Of a stretch of DNA of 64,000 bases, positions 12,120 through 24,372 are shown piece by piece. How positions within the stretch are numbered: the first letter of the stretch is position 1; every line of letters starts with the position of its first letter. The DNA is from Varanus komodoensis (Eukaryota > Chordata > Lepidosauria > Squamata > Varanidae). The notes under the pieces were generated by a model that saw only the letters and a list, made by a program, of their open reading frames with translations, was not told where the DNA came from and did no database searches. The stretch spans positions 6,966,908 to 7,030,907 of the forward strand of contig NW_025335641.1 of assembly GCF_004798865.1 (NCBI RefSeq), written 5' to 3'. The translations under genes were made by a program, and so were the position numbers.

Positions 12120-12181
12120 TTTGCCAAAAGCCATGCTGGCAGTGAATTATGGGAACTGAAGTCCAACACATCTGGAAAACA
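12120..12181 (+). repeat. Fragment of a dispersed palindromic repeat family
   Basis: Contains 'gccatgctggcagtgaattatgg' followed by 'gaactgaagtccaacacatctgg'. The same word order occurs at 37083-37186 and 63424-63540, and on the other strand at 49265-49358. In reptile and bird genomes these words belong to a common non-coding palindromic repeat (remembered form: AACTACAACTCCCATCA...TGATGGGAGTTGTAGT). No ends or target duplication can be fixed here. Confidence 0.5.
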
Positions 12182-12339
12182 TCAGATCGATCGAAAACAA
12201 CACAGATTATTTGAAAGAACCAACCATAGCAGCAGAGCGAACAAAGCTTAGAACTTGCATGCTCAGCAAATGTGGGAAAGCCCACATTTAGTGGAAAAGC
12301 GTTTCTCTTTCTGTTTTCTGGAAATGTTTTCTGTTAGGA

Positions 12340-12455
12340 CTGGGGGAGGGCTATGTCTTAAGCCCTGGAGCTCCTCTACCAATCAGTGTAGAGAGCTCTG
12401 AGCTAGATGAGCCTCACATGGCCTGTGGTAGCTTCATATGTTCCTATATCTCTGT
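12340..12455 (+). mobile_element. tRNA-derived squamate SINE, 3' half
   Basis: The words 'accaatcagtgtagagagctctgagctagatgagcc' and a terminal 'gtagcttcatatgttcctatat' match the 3' half of a tRNA-derived SINE whose 5' half is seen at 22735-22930 and 24063-24225. Truncated at the 5' end, non-coding. Confidence 0.65.
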
Positions 12456-14994
12456 AAACAGGAAGTGAAAGCCGTACAAAGAGGGTACCATTTTACTCCC
12501 TTGAGGGAAGAAGTCTCAAAATTTGGGTGCTAGAAAACAGAACAGTGTGTTTTGCATTCTGTCAGCAATGGTTCAACCATGGATGATCCAAGTGATTGTG
12601 GAGGCAGGGAGTAGAGCCAGAAGGGAGAAGACAGTGAGAACACAAGGCCACAACATTTTACCTCCACAAATTCAAATTTATCTCTGCAATCCTGAGTGCT
12701 AGAAAACTACTTTTAAAAAAACTCTGAATGAATTTCATGATTCACAAAAGCCTGCAAAGAACAAACATTCTTGCCCACTCCTCCCTCAGAAGAAATAATA
12801 GATAGGGATGAGAGAGACCTGCTAAATCTGGATTAAGAAAAAAAAAATAGGATAAGGTTCTGTCAATGAACTGACACTTCATTTTCTTTCCATTGTTGGC
12901 AATCTGAAAAGTAGCATACTAGCAACTGGGATGATCAGATGAAGGCGGGAAAACACAACAGTTAGGCTTCAAACAGGACAAAGTCTGTTCTTACAATGCT
13001 GTTCCTTAAATCCAGATATTAGAGAGGATGGAGGGGAAGCAATGAGAAAAAAGCAGCTCCCTCTTGGATAGCTTACTGGGGATACCGCAAAAGATTATGC
13101 TAATCTCAGCTTCATTGTCTGCTGCAAAATGTTTTCATACCAGGTCTTTTATCTGTGGAAGAAGGGATGCACAACCTCTCAACTCCGTGACAGTGAAGCA
13201 CTTTCTGTGTGGTTTCTGAGTAATTAACACCAGCCCTGGACCTTTTCATTTTTGCTACTCAAGCTTATGGCCTTTTAAAGATACCCACAGGGGAGCGTCC
13301 CACACCCTTTGCAAGTGGCCTAAGTCATAGTCCCAGCTTATCCCCTGATATAGAGAACATCTGCCAATTGCCAAAAGGCATCAAAAAGGGTTTGTTAAAT
13401 CATACCCTTGCAGGGAATTTAGCTGGACAGCACCACATTGGCCTTAAGATTTCCTAGAGCTTAATTTGGAAATGGAAATGTATTAGAAACAACTGTAGGG
13501 AACCTATAATTTCAAAACTGCTGTTCTACTTTTAGATGCAGAAACATTGTTCTCCAATTTGTCCAAATTATACATGCACATACAATCAGATTAAGGAACT
13601 GTCATCCCAATTCTCAAACCATTCCATCAGGCCTGTTCTCTATTTGCATTAGTATATATAGGATTGCAGCCATATTTCGCTTAGCAACCTTTTCATTATT
13701 TTCAAAACAATACAAAATACCATACAAAATTGCTAATAATTAAGTCACTATGTTTTCCTTCAATTTCTGTTATTTTGGGTATTGATGGGAGGGAATAAAT
13801 CTTTTAGAGAAAAATATTAAAGTGTTGCTGCTGCTGTTGCTATTGTTGTTAAAGAACCATTTGTTAACAGTGCCTGGTTGTCCAACTAAGAGCAGGCATG
13901 GATTCACTGATGAAGCCTGGCCATATTGAGACATGCACCTGAAACAGTGCACATAATCCCTTAGTTCTGATGTCTGAATGTGTATGATATAGCCAACCGG
14001 ACAATAATGCAGCACTTCTATTTACTATGGGGCAAGCCAGATTGTGTTTGTGCCGACACCAGTCTCATATTTGTGCTAGAACTTGTCTCTCCTTCAAGAA
14101 TGAGAGTATGCCTAATGTTGCTAACCCATAGACACAACTTCTTTAGGACTCTTGGATGAGACTGTTTGCTGCTCCTTCCACTGCAAAGCAATGGCAGGAA
14201 ACGTTTCCCCTAAGCCTTTCTAATGGATATCTAGGGCAGACGGTCACTGAAACTCTAAATAAAGACCATGTCAAGACTAGCATACAAGTATACAACTCAG
14301 TCTTCTAGCTGACAGCCATGGAACAGGCACTGAAGGGTATTCAAATGGAAATTAAATACCATCCTGTTTATTCTAGAGAAAGATAGCATAGAGATGAAAT
14401 CAAATCAATCAACAAAGGGTTCTAGCCCATCTCATCTCCTGAACCAAGTGGTGTCTCATCAGCTTTTGAAACTCTAGATCATTGATGAGGGATTATAATA
14501 CAATTCTGATGTTGGTAGACTGCATGCCCCACCAGCCATAGACTGCCATTCAAAATCTGGAAGGGCATATATCCCCTATCCCTCCCTTAAATCCATAAAA
14601 AGCTCTATTGCTCTCCAAAATACACGAGCAAACTTCTAAACAATCCCAGATTACTCTTTTCTAGCCATCATGGAGCCCGTATACTAATCAAAGGCACAAG
14701 TGAACTCCTGCTGGGCTTTTAGCAACCTGACCTTTATTCCTTGGCAGAACCACAGAACATCCCTCCCCAAACTCTGAGCTCATCAAGTTGCCTAAGAGGA
14801 ATGAGAAAAAAGCGCCACTTCTGTAAAATGTAGAACTATCCTTTTCCATAGCTGACCAGTATAATTTACTAATAAATCTTCTAACCTTATTTTGTGTCAA
14901 ATTACAACGAATTTAAGGATATTTAAAATATAGGGAATACTGACACAAGGAATAAGGAGGAGGCAAACTTGTTGCATGGTGAAATAAAAAAATA
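12456..14994. other. Single-copy sequence, no gene recognised
   Basis: No gene or clear transposon. A short GCT/GTT-rich run lies near 13823-13852. The block at about 13060-13480 is repeat-poor but has no convincing frame. Confidence 0.5.
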
Positions 14995-15370
14995 TTCATT
15001 CATTTGTTTATGCATTTACTTAAAATGGTACCACCCTGGCAGTATATAGACCAAGATTTAATTTTATTGCCTGCTCCCTCACCCCACTCTGAACCCCAAA
15101 CATGTACCCACACAAAAGAAGCTCAGAAGGCTTACAACAGTAAAATGTACATACAATAAAACCAAATACATAAAATACACCACAGAAGGTACACTCATCA
15201 TAAAGACAAAACATATATCCAAAAATCAACAACACAGCAACTTATAAAGTGACCCAATACCAACATGGAGACATTGAAGAAAGGAAGATAGCCTTCACAT
15301 GTCATAGAGTGTCTGTGTCATTCTACAGGGGTAGGGCCATCCACAAGGCCCAGTGAAGAACAGAACTCCA
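14995..15370 (-). mobile_element. Probable old L2-like 3' end (minus strand)
   Basis: The order is an AT-rich 'catttgtttatgcatttac' tail, then 'agctcagaaggcttacaacag', an A-rich block, and a degenerate 'ggccatccacaaggc' region. This parallels inverted L2 copies at 28512 and 62911. Weakly supported. Confidence 0.35.
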
Positions 15371-18300
15371 GAGCTGCCCCATAATCAGTGTGGAAGAATA
15401 GACATTTCCTGCAACCCTTAATTTCCCCTTTGTTTTTAATCAATCAAGATGCACAAATCCCACATGCATACAGTTAGCAGGAGCTGAAGCTGAATTTCTT
15501 AGAAACAATGTTTTAAAACTGGCACACTCATCCTTTTTAAAATTAAAGATCTGATCTGATTTTTAATCAGCAAACCCAGAAGTGACCTGGTTGGTACTAA
15601 GAAGCTTCCCCCTTTCCTACATCTTTGTCTGTGTGAGAATTGTTATATGAGTGCCACACTAGTTTGTTCAAATTTTCCGATTAGCTAGGAGAAACTCAGA
15701 GGTAGTTACACTCTCCTTCTATCATCTTGGGTGCCCAACTCATGGCTATTTCTTTTTCAGAAAGAAAGCCTCAAATAAAGGGAATGTGTGATTTAACCTT
15801 GCCCTGTGGAACAGTTAAAGTTATAACAACTCTTTTGTACCTGGTGGTCACCCTAACAAGGCAGGTGTACAAATTTTACTCATATTCTACTTTCTTTGAG
15901 CTGGAATTGCTTTTTTGTTTTTTTCAGTTTAATCAACTATATCAAAGCATGAAATATATGTAGATGTGCAAGCATTCTTACCAACAACCTGAAGCATTAA
16001 ACTTGTACTCCTATAATAAGACACATTCTGGAAAGTTCTATTTATATCAATAGATGCACATCCATAATTGTAAGTAGGAAGGGATGCAGAACAGATACAG
16101 GGAGATTTGGCTTTTAATGGAAACCAAAACCAAGATTTAAGATGGACTATTCAGGTTTTTCATAAAGCTATCCAGAATTTTCCATGTAGAATGTTGACTG
16201 TAACAAACAACTGATACATCCTGTACATTAAGCTTTCAACCTTATAAAAAGGCATCACTTTTCTTATCCACATTTTGCATAGAAAGTAGATTTCAAATTG
16301 AGTTCTTGCTCTGAAGGTATACGTAGCTTCTGTGCGGGCCAGAAGCCACCTGTTCTATCAGTCAGCCGCACGGTTTTAAGGAATTGCATTGTCCACAAAG
16401 ATATTGGGGGTGAGGGGAGAATCCAGCATAGCTATGAAAACACCTCTTACTGGCTGCCTAGGGTTTTACTTGCTATAAGCTGTTAAGGCCACATGAAACC
16501 TGAAATACACTGTTAGATCTTTACAAATATCATGAAATCTTTTTCGGATATCCCAAAAATCCTGAACGGCTTGAATCTTTTGTCTTCCAGCACCGGGGAC
16601 TGACCCGTAATCTCTTTCCCAGCCAGCCGGCCAATTCCGAATCCAACCTTGTCGCTGACTCCAACAGCTGCTTAAATTCACCGGAGGGGATACCAGCAAT
16701 CCTACTTCTAAAAGAACACCACAAGGCTTATGTTCGTGATGCCTTGAGGAGGCACTGAAAGAAAGGTCAAAGGTGAAGAAAAAGATAAAGTGCCGTACAA
16801 GAAGATCAGTAAAGTTGAATCTTCTTGATGAAAAAACTCATGTCTGTTTCTTCATGATGCAAACAACATAACTTAATTTCAAAAAGCTTCAGGTTTTCAC
16901 CCACCCTTCTTCTTCATCGTCGTCGTCTTCTTCATTTTCTTTTTTTCTTTTAGGTCAAGCCACTGTGCATCTAAAAGCCTTATTCAGTTGTTCTTGTCAC
17001 GAGTACTTTGTCTGACACTGGCTGCATTACTCTTGTAAACAGAGCCAGCATCAAAGTGAGAGCACATAGAGTCACATCAGTGGATTAAGGCCTTCTGCAT
17101 GATAAAGTAGCTACCTAGGGTGGGATAAACCTAATATGTGAAAGAATGTTATTGAGGAGGAAGAAAGTGCCAAAACTCTGTCATTCTCTCCGTAATGTCC
17201 TAATCTAATGCCTGACACTGAGGCCTTAGGCCAGTGTTAGTGTTAATCAATGAAATACCCATCTGTGTTCGTTGTCCTTATCGCTATTTAAAACTAGCCT
17301 AAACTCAATTATTTTCCCTTAGAGACCAAGATGGGATATTAAGTAGAGTGAAAGGGATTGCATCCCACAAAGAAATCCCAGTGTTCAAATGCAGAGGTGT
17401 CAACACTGCCCACTAAATTTCAGTTAAACAGAGATTAAACGCCAGTTCTTTGGACATGAAAAGTTGCCAGAAAAAGGAAAAAAAGAAAGTACAGATTAAA
17501 TCTAGTTCAAAATCTTTCATTTTAAGAGAGATGCTTAAAAATAAAAAGGAAAGGAAAGCAAGCCCACTACCAAGCTGTGTAATCATGTAAATTTTGTTCC
17601 CCGCTATATGACATTTCTCCTTTGCAATAAGCACTGCACAATAAACATCAGACAAGCACTTTCAGCTAAAGCAGTAGAAAAGCACAGCCTGTGACTGTTC
17701 CCCAAAGCTACAATGAGGAACACAGACATTTCTAGATACATAATGGTTATCCAAGGACTGTGTAATTTATCCCACGAGTGAACGACACATCTCATAACTC
17801 AAAGGCTGCTTCAGACTGGAATGAATTATGAAGGTGTTTGTCACAAGTGGGCTAAATCCATCATCCCACAGATGCTCATTATTGTGTTTTTAGTGCATAA
17901 CGCCCATAGATCTAAAATATTAACTCCTTGTTTATTTTTATAACTATTTTTTAAAAAGATTTTCCCTTTTAATTTTTTAAGTAAAGAAAGACAGCTCAGT
18001 GAAGATGGAATGCAATGCTTTACCCCTTGCAAAAAACAAGAACAAGGATGTTATTGACCTGCAATTCCCATCATCCTTCACCTTGGTGAATTCTAGCCAG
18101 GGCTGTGTGGCTTCAGGAGGGCCACATGCTTTCACGTGGGTATAGGGAGGACAAAGAATTCCAAGAGAGGACAAATTGAAATTATAATGGACCCACGCAT
18201 TAAAGTGACCCTGAAATAGATTCCCCTCACTTGCAATTCGATGCTTTTGCACCTACCTGGAAGTTTAGCAGATAAACCCTGGAAAAATATTCATGCAGCA

Positions 18301-18540
18301 AATATAACAACACTACACCTTGGTTTGTGGAGACAGCATTATTGTCCCTATCTGTTATGCAAAGAGCAAGTGAACAATACCAGTAGAATGCCCTCAGGCA
18401 TGGAGATGTATTGATTTCATTTCTTATTTTATATCCCATGCTTCCATAGCTCAGGGGAGGAAACAAACAGAACAATAAAACATAAAAATTAAATATAAAC
18501 CTCTAAAACAGGATTCCTCCTCCTCCTCTTCTCCATTATA
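15371..18540. other. Single-copy sequence, no gene recognised
   Basis: No gene recognised. The block 16530-16760 is richer in CpG than its surroundings and is preceded on the minus strand by a pyrimidine tract and AG (near 16755-16775). Its frames are short and closed by stops, so I do not call an exon. A CGTCGTCGTCTTCTTC-type simple run lies at about 16905-16935. Confidence 0.5.
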
Positions 18541-18897
18541 TAGGGATGAGTGAGGATTTTGTTCAGTCCACATTTGTAACTGAACCAACCAGATTCACAG
18601 TTCCCAGACCAATATATAGAACATAGTTATCCTTCAGTTTCTATGCTATTCTGAATTTTGTGATGTAGTCCTCAGATCAAATAATCTTACCAAAATATGT
18701 ATGAAAATGCATATTTTAGAATGCATACAGATCTTCCTAAGGTAAAATGCATACAAAATCCTATTTTGTAGGTGGGGGAGTTTATAAAAATAATGCAAAT
18801 TTTAATGCTTTTTTATATGCAGAAATGAGGCACAGCAGATTTATGAAATTAACACATGCAAAACTAAGGGCAGCCAGAAAAAGACTGACCCATCCCT
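18541..18897. mobile_element. Probable non-autonomous DNA transposon, GGGATG-ended
   Basis: Starts TAGGGATGAGTGAG and ends TGACCCATCCCT, short inverted ends. The interior contains repeated 'aaaatgcat' and 'tgcatacaaaat' words in both orientations and no coding frame. Two further stretches with the same style lie at 34384-34700 and 62296-62713. I recall GGGATG-ended elements of this kind as common in squamates but cannot assign a superfamily. Confidence 0.4.
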
Positions 18898-21390
18898 GGT
18901 AGTACTTTGATTGTCAACTGGTGGGTCATGGCTAGGTGTCTAAAACAGCAACCAGTATTTTCTTTGATGTTGTTTTATTTATACTTTTTTTTCTTTCAAA
19001 AAGGAGAATTAAGAGATAGTTCAAGAAGGAGAAAGATGGAACATAAGAGAGGAATAGAACAAGAGAGGAGGAGGAAAAGGAAAGGAAACAATGGACATGT
19101 CTGGTAAGAACATGAAATGTGATTCCTCACTTGTACCTTGCAAATGAAGCTAATTGACTGATCCGAAACAGTTGAAAGCCTCTGCCTTATTATTATATTA
19201 AAATAATAATATAACATTACCCTAATAATAAAAGTCTGAGAATTAAATGTAAGAAAGACCACAGCAATAAGGTGCATTAGCAAAGTATGCATGCCTTCTA
19301 TCTCTGCAAAGTCCACAGGTCCCCCAGTTTTGGCACAGCTTCATAGCACATCTTTGTCGTCGTCGTTGTCATCATCATCAGTGTCCTAGCTGTTCTTACT
19401 GTTATGGTCACCACTATTACTGTAGTTGCCAGTCAGGAATCAAGGGAGGGCACAGATCTTGCTTCTTGTTTTGGTCTGGCTTGGAAGAGAGGCGGTAAAG
19501 CAGGAGGATGTGGTCTTTCAACTTTTCTGTCTCTCTCAAAAGCCCAGTGCAAAGGTGAGAAGCAACACCAAGCCCATCTCTCACTTTCCCTGCATTTCCC
19601 AGTGGACTTTATTGAGAAGCAGGATATCGCACCCAGTGTGAATTCCATGAGATGCACAGAAAACTTGTGTCAGCTGTGAGAAGTCCTAAAGCAGCAGTAG
19701 ACCAACTCACCAACTCTGGCCTAGTTTCAAATACTTTCATTCTGGTTCCACCCACTCTTCATTCTTGCCCTGCTCACTGCTGCCATGTAACTCCAAAAGA
19801 CTTTTGCCATGGGAAGGTGGCCTGTGACCAAAGAACCATTCTACATCCTTACTTATGGGCCATATAAAAACATGGTTGCTACTGATGACCAGCAACTGCA
19901 TTTGTGGATCCCTGGAAAAGCCAGTAACTCTCAAACTTGCCTTGAGGAGCCTTAAAGCCCATGTATGCCTTGCCAGCATTTCCCTTTCCTTTCAGCTAGG
20001 CCTGAAGCTGAACCTAGCTCTGGATCATAGCTAGTGGGAGGGTGGTCATGGCAGAAGGGGCTCTCAGAACTATGAGGTCCCAGGCCGTAACAGGCAATAT
20101 CAGCACCCTGAATCAATTACTGGATTTCACTGGAAACATCTGCCATAAGTCAGGCTGAATAGGCTTTGCACTTCCCTATACCTGGCAGGAGACTGGACTT
20201 GGTATTCAGCCCTATTGATGGCAGAGATTAAATGTGCCATATGTAGCACATCCCCAAATGAAGCTTCAGGCAATGGCTCCTCACACAGATTTGCTGCTTG
20301 CCTTTCCGCCCTAGACTCCAGCAGTAAGTCTATTATAGGTTTCCTATTTGGCAGCAAAGGGAAGTTCTTAGCAATAGGAAGCATTTCTCTGTGCTGAATT
20401 GTCTAGAGTCAAAGCAAATATATGAAGGGTCCCTGTCTTTTTCCAGGAAGACAGGGGACAATATTTAAAATTATAAGCTGTGGTGAGATTTAGGTTTTAC
20501 ATGCTGTAGTGAGTAAACTCTTTCTGGACACTTAGCTCTTTCACAAGTGGACAATAGGAATTTTTCACAAAATATATGAAGAACCAGTTTTATCCAAGAC
20601 TCTCACCCATATAAATGACTTGTTTTCAAAATTCTGTTCCCAAAATACTTGTCTGGGATAGCCTACCTTTGTAATTTAGCCTACCTTACTTGGTAGAAAC
20701 CATTCGTGATTGAGTAATAAATGATATCGTTGTCAGGAGAGCACCTCTTTAAAATGCTATGCTTTCCAAGGATATAGTCCCCTCAAAGCTCCTAGTATTT
20801 TTTAGTCAGGGTGAATCATATTCCTACTCCTGGATTGTTTTCACAAAGGCAAATCTTTCCTTCTTTGATGATGGAACACAGAAAAATCAATTCCCAGTAT
20901 TAGGAGCTGGGCCATTTGTGAGCATGATGGCAGGCACAGAAAAGGGACAAAGTGAATTTTGGGGAGGGGAAGAGTTCAGATCTACATTTAGAAATTCTGA
21001 GAGAAAATTATTGTTAGATTTCATTTTAGAGTCCCATCCTGTATGTATAGGGATGTGACATGGCAAGCTACTTGATACTTGCTCTCCTCTTCAGCCCCTA
21101 CTCTCAGAGCTACTTATGGAGCCTTACCCAGGATGAGAGGTCCCGTAAGGTAAGTTGGACCTAGTCTATCTGGAGTGTGAAAATCAAGCAAATGGACAGT
21201 GCTACTGTTGAGATGAGCCTCCCTTTAAAAGGTGAGAACTTCTCTAGTAACAAGAAAGGTGGCCAAGTGTCCTACTATGATACAAAGGAAAGTTCTTTCT
21301 TTGAAGGATTGTCCAATCCAAATCTGGTTGAAAGATAAACTGTGAGCAATCCAGAGACGAAAGTGATAGGATGGGCTAGAAATATCTCAA
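18898..21390. other. Single-copy sequence, no gene recognised
   Basis: No gene recognised. A purine-rich GAGGAGGAAAAGGA stretch near 19010-19090 and a TCATCATCATC/GTCGTCGTT run near 19352-19382 explain the charged or serine-rich frames here. Confidence 0.5.
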
Positions 21391-21447
21391 AGAAAGAAAG
21401 GAAGGAAGGAAGGAAGGAAGGAAGGAAGGAAGGAAGGAAGGAAGGAA
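21391..21447. repeat. (GGAA)n microsatellite
   Basis: About 57 bp of AGAA/GGAA tetranucleotides. It produces a KEGR or LPSF peptide repeat in overlapping frames that is not a protein. A second tract of nearly the same length is at 35921-35975. Confidence 0.97.
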
Positions 21448-21660
21448 CCATGGGAGAGCCAACAGGGACCTTGAAGTTACCTGTCAATAGCATCTGGGCA
21501 ACAGAAGTGATTGGGACAAAGAGGTCCGTTTTTCCCCACTATGGTATGATGTCTTCTATTTCATTTTAAGTTATAGTTATTATTTCTAAATTTGCCTCTA
21601 TACATATTAGTTGCCCATGCAAACATTATTCTAACTCTTTTGTGGTGGTCTTCCTTCGTT

Positions 21661-21703
21661 GTCTTCCTCCTCCTCCTCCTCTTCTTTTTCTTCTTCTTCT
21701 TGG
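21661..21703. repeat. (TCC)n/(TTC)n simple repeat
   Basis: TCC triplets grading into TTC triplets directly beside the 3' end of the SINE at 21715-22045. The tract may have grown from the SINE tail. Confidence 0.9.
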
Positions 21704-21714
21704 CGATGTATAAA

Positions 21715-22045
21715 GATAAAGGTAAAGGTTCCCCTGCACATACGTGCTAATCGTGGAGCCGGTGCTCATCTCCGTTTGTAAGCAGAAGCCAGCGTTGTCT
21801 GAAGAGGCTTCTGTGGTCATGTGGCTGGCATGGCTAAACACCAAGGCACACGGAATGCTGCTACCTTTCCCAGCAAAGTAGTACCTATTTATCTACTCAC
21901 ATTTGCATGCTTTCAAATTGCTAGGTAAGCAAGAATTGGGATAAAGCAGTGGAAATTCAGCCTGTAGCACGGATTCGAACCGCTAACCTTCCGATCAACA
22001 GTCCAGTGGCTCAACAGTTTAACCTGCTGCACCATCCATGTCCCT
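21715..22045 (-). mobile_element. Sauria-type tRNA SINE (minus strand), near full length
   Basis: On the minus strand the element begins GGGACATGGATGGTGCAGC at 22045. A box B GGTTCGAATCC lies at 21971-21981. The body is shared with 3544-3853, including plus-strand 'ggtgctcatctccgttt' and 'gtggtcatgtggctggcatgg'. The 3' terminus GGAACCTTTACCTTTATC is near 21715 and abuts a TCC/TTC repeat. The intact box B and length suggest a fairly complete copy. Non-coding; transcription would be by Pol III. Confidence 0.85.
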
Positions 22046-22299
22046 TTTGTCTTCTTTGGTCTTCTTCTGCCTTTTTTTTTTTTTGCAATGTGCACACAGG
22101 CACTAATAAGAGAGTTGGTCAGAAGCACTGGCTGCCCCTATGAATTGACAGAGGAGGAATGAGACCAACACATCTGAAGAAGCAGCTCCTCTCATCTCAA
22201 GATATTCTGTTGGAAACCACTCCATGTGCTAAGAAATAAGTGTCTTGTGTAACTACAAAGTAGGGTTTTTTCCCAAAGATGGTGTCCCAGTTCTGAAAT

Positions 22300-22525
22300 G
22301 CCTTCTCCAAAGTGGTGTTTCTGGTGTCTCATTTACTGGCCTTTAGACACCAGCTTAAAGAGACATTAGCTGACCAGGAACTTCAAGTGTAAACAATGCA
22401 TTGTTCCTGTGTTTTTATCTGTTGCCTCTCGGTACATTATGATGATACTGATGGCACTGTTTGATTGAGCTCTGTCCCAAAATCAGAGGGGAAATATAAA
22501 AAGATTTCAAATAAACTCAGGAATG
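22300..22525 (+). mobile_element. Old L2-like LINE, 3' end fragment
   Basis: Contains 'tggcctttagacaccagcttaaag', resembling the end of the L2 ORF, and ends with 'gaggggaaatataaaaagatttcaaataaa', an L2-type terminus. It is more diverged than 6200-6500 but has the same order of parts. Confidence 0.45.
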
Positions 22526-22734
22526 TTGTTTGGGAGTCTCTAGAACGGGAATGGGCAACGTTGCTCCTGGGAGCACCAGTGTGTACCTCCAGGCCCCTGT
22601 TTTGGTACCCAGCCCTCCCACGCAAAGAACAAACATCTTAATAGCAGCTGGGATTGCTTCAAAGCAAAGTGAGGGCCTGCAGTCAGTGTCATGGCTTTGG
22701 GCCACACATGGACTCAAAAGCATTCTTAGGCAGT

Positions 22735-22930
22735 GAAGAGGTTCTGTGGCTTTGTGGATGAGACATGTGTGCATGTCGATGGTCCATTTTGATCCCTGGC
22801 ATCTCCGTGTAGGCTGGAAACATTCCTGCTTGAAACCCTGAGGTTTCAAGCTGCCAGCCTTTGGTGGCAGTACCGGTCTAGATGGGCAAAGGGCCAGACT
22901 CAGTTCCCTGTGTTCTTAATATGCTTGCAT
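22735..22930 (+). mobile_element. tRNA-derived squamate SINE (plus strand, degraded)
   Basis: The box A-like TGTGGCTTTGTGGATGAG and box B-like GGTCCATTTTGATCCCTGG form a tRNA-like head. The SINE body follows, with 'accggtctagatgggcaaagggccagactcagt', and an end near 'gtgttcttaatatg'. Same family as 12340-12455 and 24063-24225. Confidence 0.65.
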
Positions 22931-24062
22931 CTGCACCCAGACAGCAAGAAATACAAGGGGAAAGAGCCCAGGTCATGGCATAAGAACTTAAGAAGGCTCT
23001 CAGCTGTGGAATTTGCTGCTTCTGGGCATGTGGAAGCATACTTTTCAGTGGATGCGCACCTGTGAATCACTGCCAGAAAGTGGTGACTCCTTAGCTAATG
23101 TATCTTTGGGGCCAGCCTTAACATTAAGCAGACAGGGGTAGCTGCCTCAAGGACAACATTTTGAGTGTAGTGAAAAAGGCAACAGAATGTTAGTTAAATA
23201 GTTCTCATTTTCTTTGTACTTCCCAGGGATGGGGAGAGGTCCTTCTGGGATTTTCTGCAGCAGAAAAAACACTTGGGTACAATTCACCTTGACTTGTAGG
23301 GATGAGGTGCCATTTCTGCTCAGCCTCAAGCACAATCTTAGGTCATCCCAGATTCTTCCACATAGATGCATTCCTGAGAAATTCATGGAGAAATGAAAAC
23401 AACTTCTAAACCAGCTTAGCATTTCCCCAGACACCTGATATTTAAGTTTACAGAAATCCCAACAGTCAAACATCAATGGACTTAGGTGACACACTCTGAT
23501 TCCATGCTGCTCATTATTGCATCTTGAACATTTTAGCACAATTTATTCTAGCAAATAAGCAAGAGCCCCATTGGGCAAGTGTTCAGCAGTTTGATCATGT
23601 TTGTCATTACCGTACAATGTGGGGTCTCACTTATTACCATGAGAAGGGAGCTGTTTCGAAGTCAAGTGGTTCAGAAACCATGCATAAAGTGCCAACTGTA
23701 AAGTCTGCCATCCTTAGTTGGCTGAAGTGGAGAAATGAAGTGTTTTCCCTCAATTAAGGAAGACTTGGGTACAGACAATTAACCTGCTTGTTACCTTGGT
23801 AACCTGAGATTTAAATTGTATATGAAATTGTGCACCCATAGATAACATTTTTTAAAAAAAGAAAGAAAGAAAGAAAAGAAATTCAGGCAAGAGAGTTCAA
23901 CAAGCTGTTTGGATGAGAGAGAGAGGTGCCAAGCTGAGTGGTCCTGGCATTTAGTCATTTTATGGAACAATGCTCTTCATTAGTAAAAGCCAGAGGCAGC
24001 TACTGCCACTGTATAATAAGTAAGCTATAGTAACATCAAAAGTGGATGCAAAATATGAGGAG
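22931..24062. other. Single-copy sequence, no gene recognised
   Basis: Holds a 130-codon minus-strand frame (23147-23539) without recognisable domain or splice context. A (GAAA)n tract at 23853-23881 is the only simple repeat. Around 23105-23160 is a short stretch like a degraded dispersed repeat ('ggggccagccttaacatt', 'gctgcctcaagg'). Confidence 0.5.
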
Positions 24063-24225
24063 CCCGGGCCATAGCTCTGTGGTGAGACACAGGCTTTGCA
24101 CACAGATTCCCAGCTTCACTTCAGGGCATCCCCTGTTAAAGCAGGGTAATGCAGCAAAGGATGTGGTGGACCTGTGCCTGGGATTCTGGAGAAATGCTGT
24201 CAGTCAGCATTGACTGCGCTGGGCA
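24063..24225 (+). mobile_element. tRNA-derived squamate SINE, 5' part
   Basis: Head GGCCATAGCTCTGTGGTGAG is a clear box A region; 'tttgcacacagattcccagcttcacttcagggcatcccc' covers the anticodon-like arm and a degenerate box B. The body 'ggacctgtgcctgggattctggagaaatgctgtcagtcag' matches the family. It runs directly into a CR1-like 3' end at 24228, so the two may be one composite SINE. Confidence 0.7.
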
Positions 24226-24227
24226 AG

Positions 24228-24372
24228 ATCAGGCTTCCCCAGCTGGATGCCCTTCAAACAATTCAAGAAGAAAACAGGCCATTATCTGAGTGGGATGATT
24301 CACCAGTAGAGACTTGGACTCGATGGCCGCCCGGCCCCTTCTGACCCGACTGTTCTATGATTCCATGACTGC
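24228..24372 (+). mobile_element. CR1-like LINE 3' end
   Basis: Contains 'gacttggactcgatggcc' followed by 'ggccccttctgacccgactg' and the terminal words TTCTATGATTCCATGA. This matches the conserved CR1 3' end, where TTGGACTAGATGA...CCCTTCCAAC is followed by short direct repeats like ATTCTATGA. It is either a 5'-truncated CR1 or the CR1-derived tail of the preceding SINE. Confidence 0.7.

Noticed and set aside
16530-16760. Possible exon on the minus strand behind a pyrimidine tract and AG
   Set aside because: The frame next to the acceptor meets a stop within a few codons and the remaining frame has no matching donor or familiar sequence.
21342-21569. KEGR peptide repeat
   Set aside because: Direct translation of the (GGAA)n microsatellite; the same holds for 35826-36074.
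23147-23539. 130-codon minus-strand frame rich in Cys, Phe and Leu
   Set aside because: No domain, no splice context, ordinary single-copy sequence; length is within chance expectation for 64 kb.
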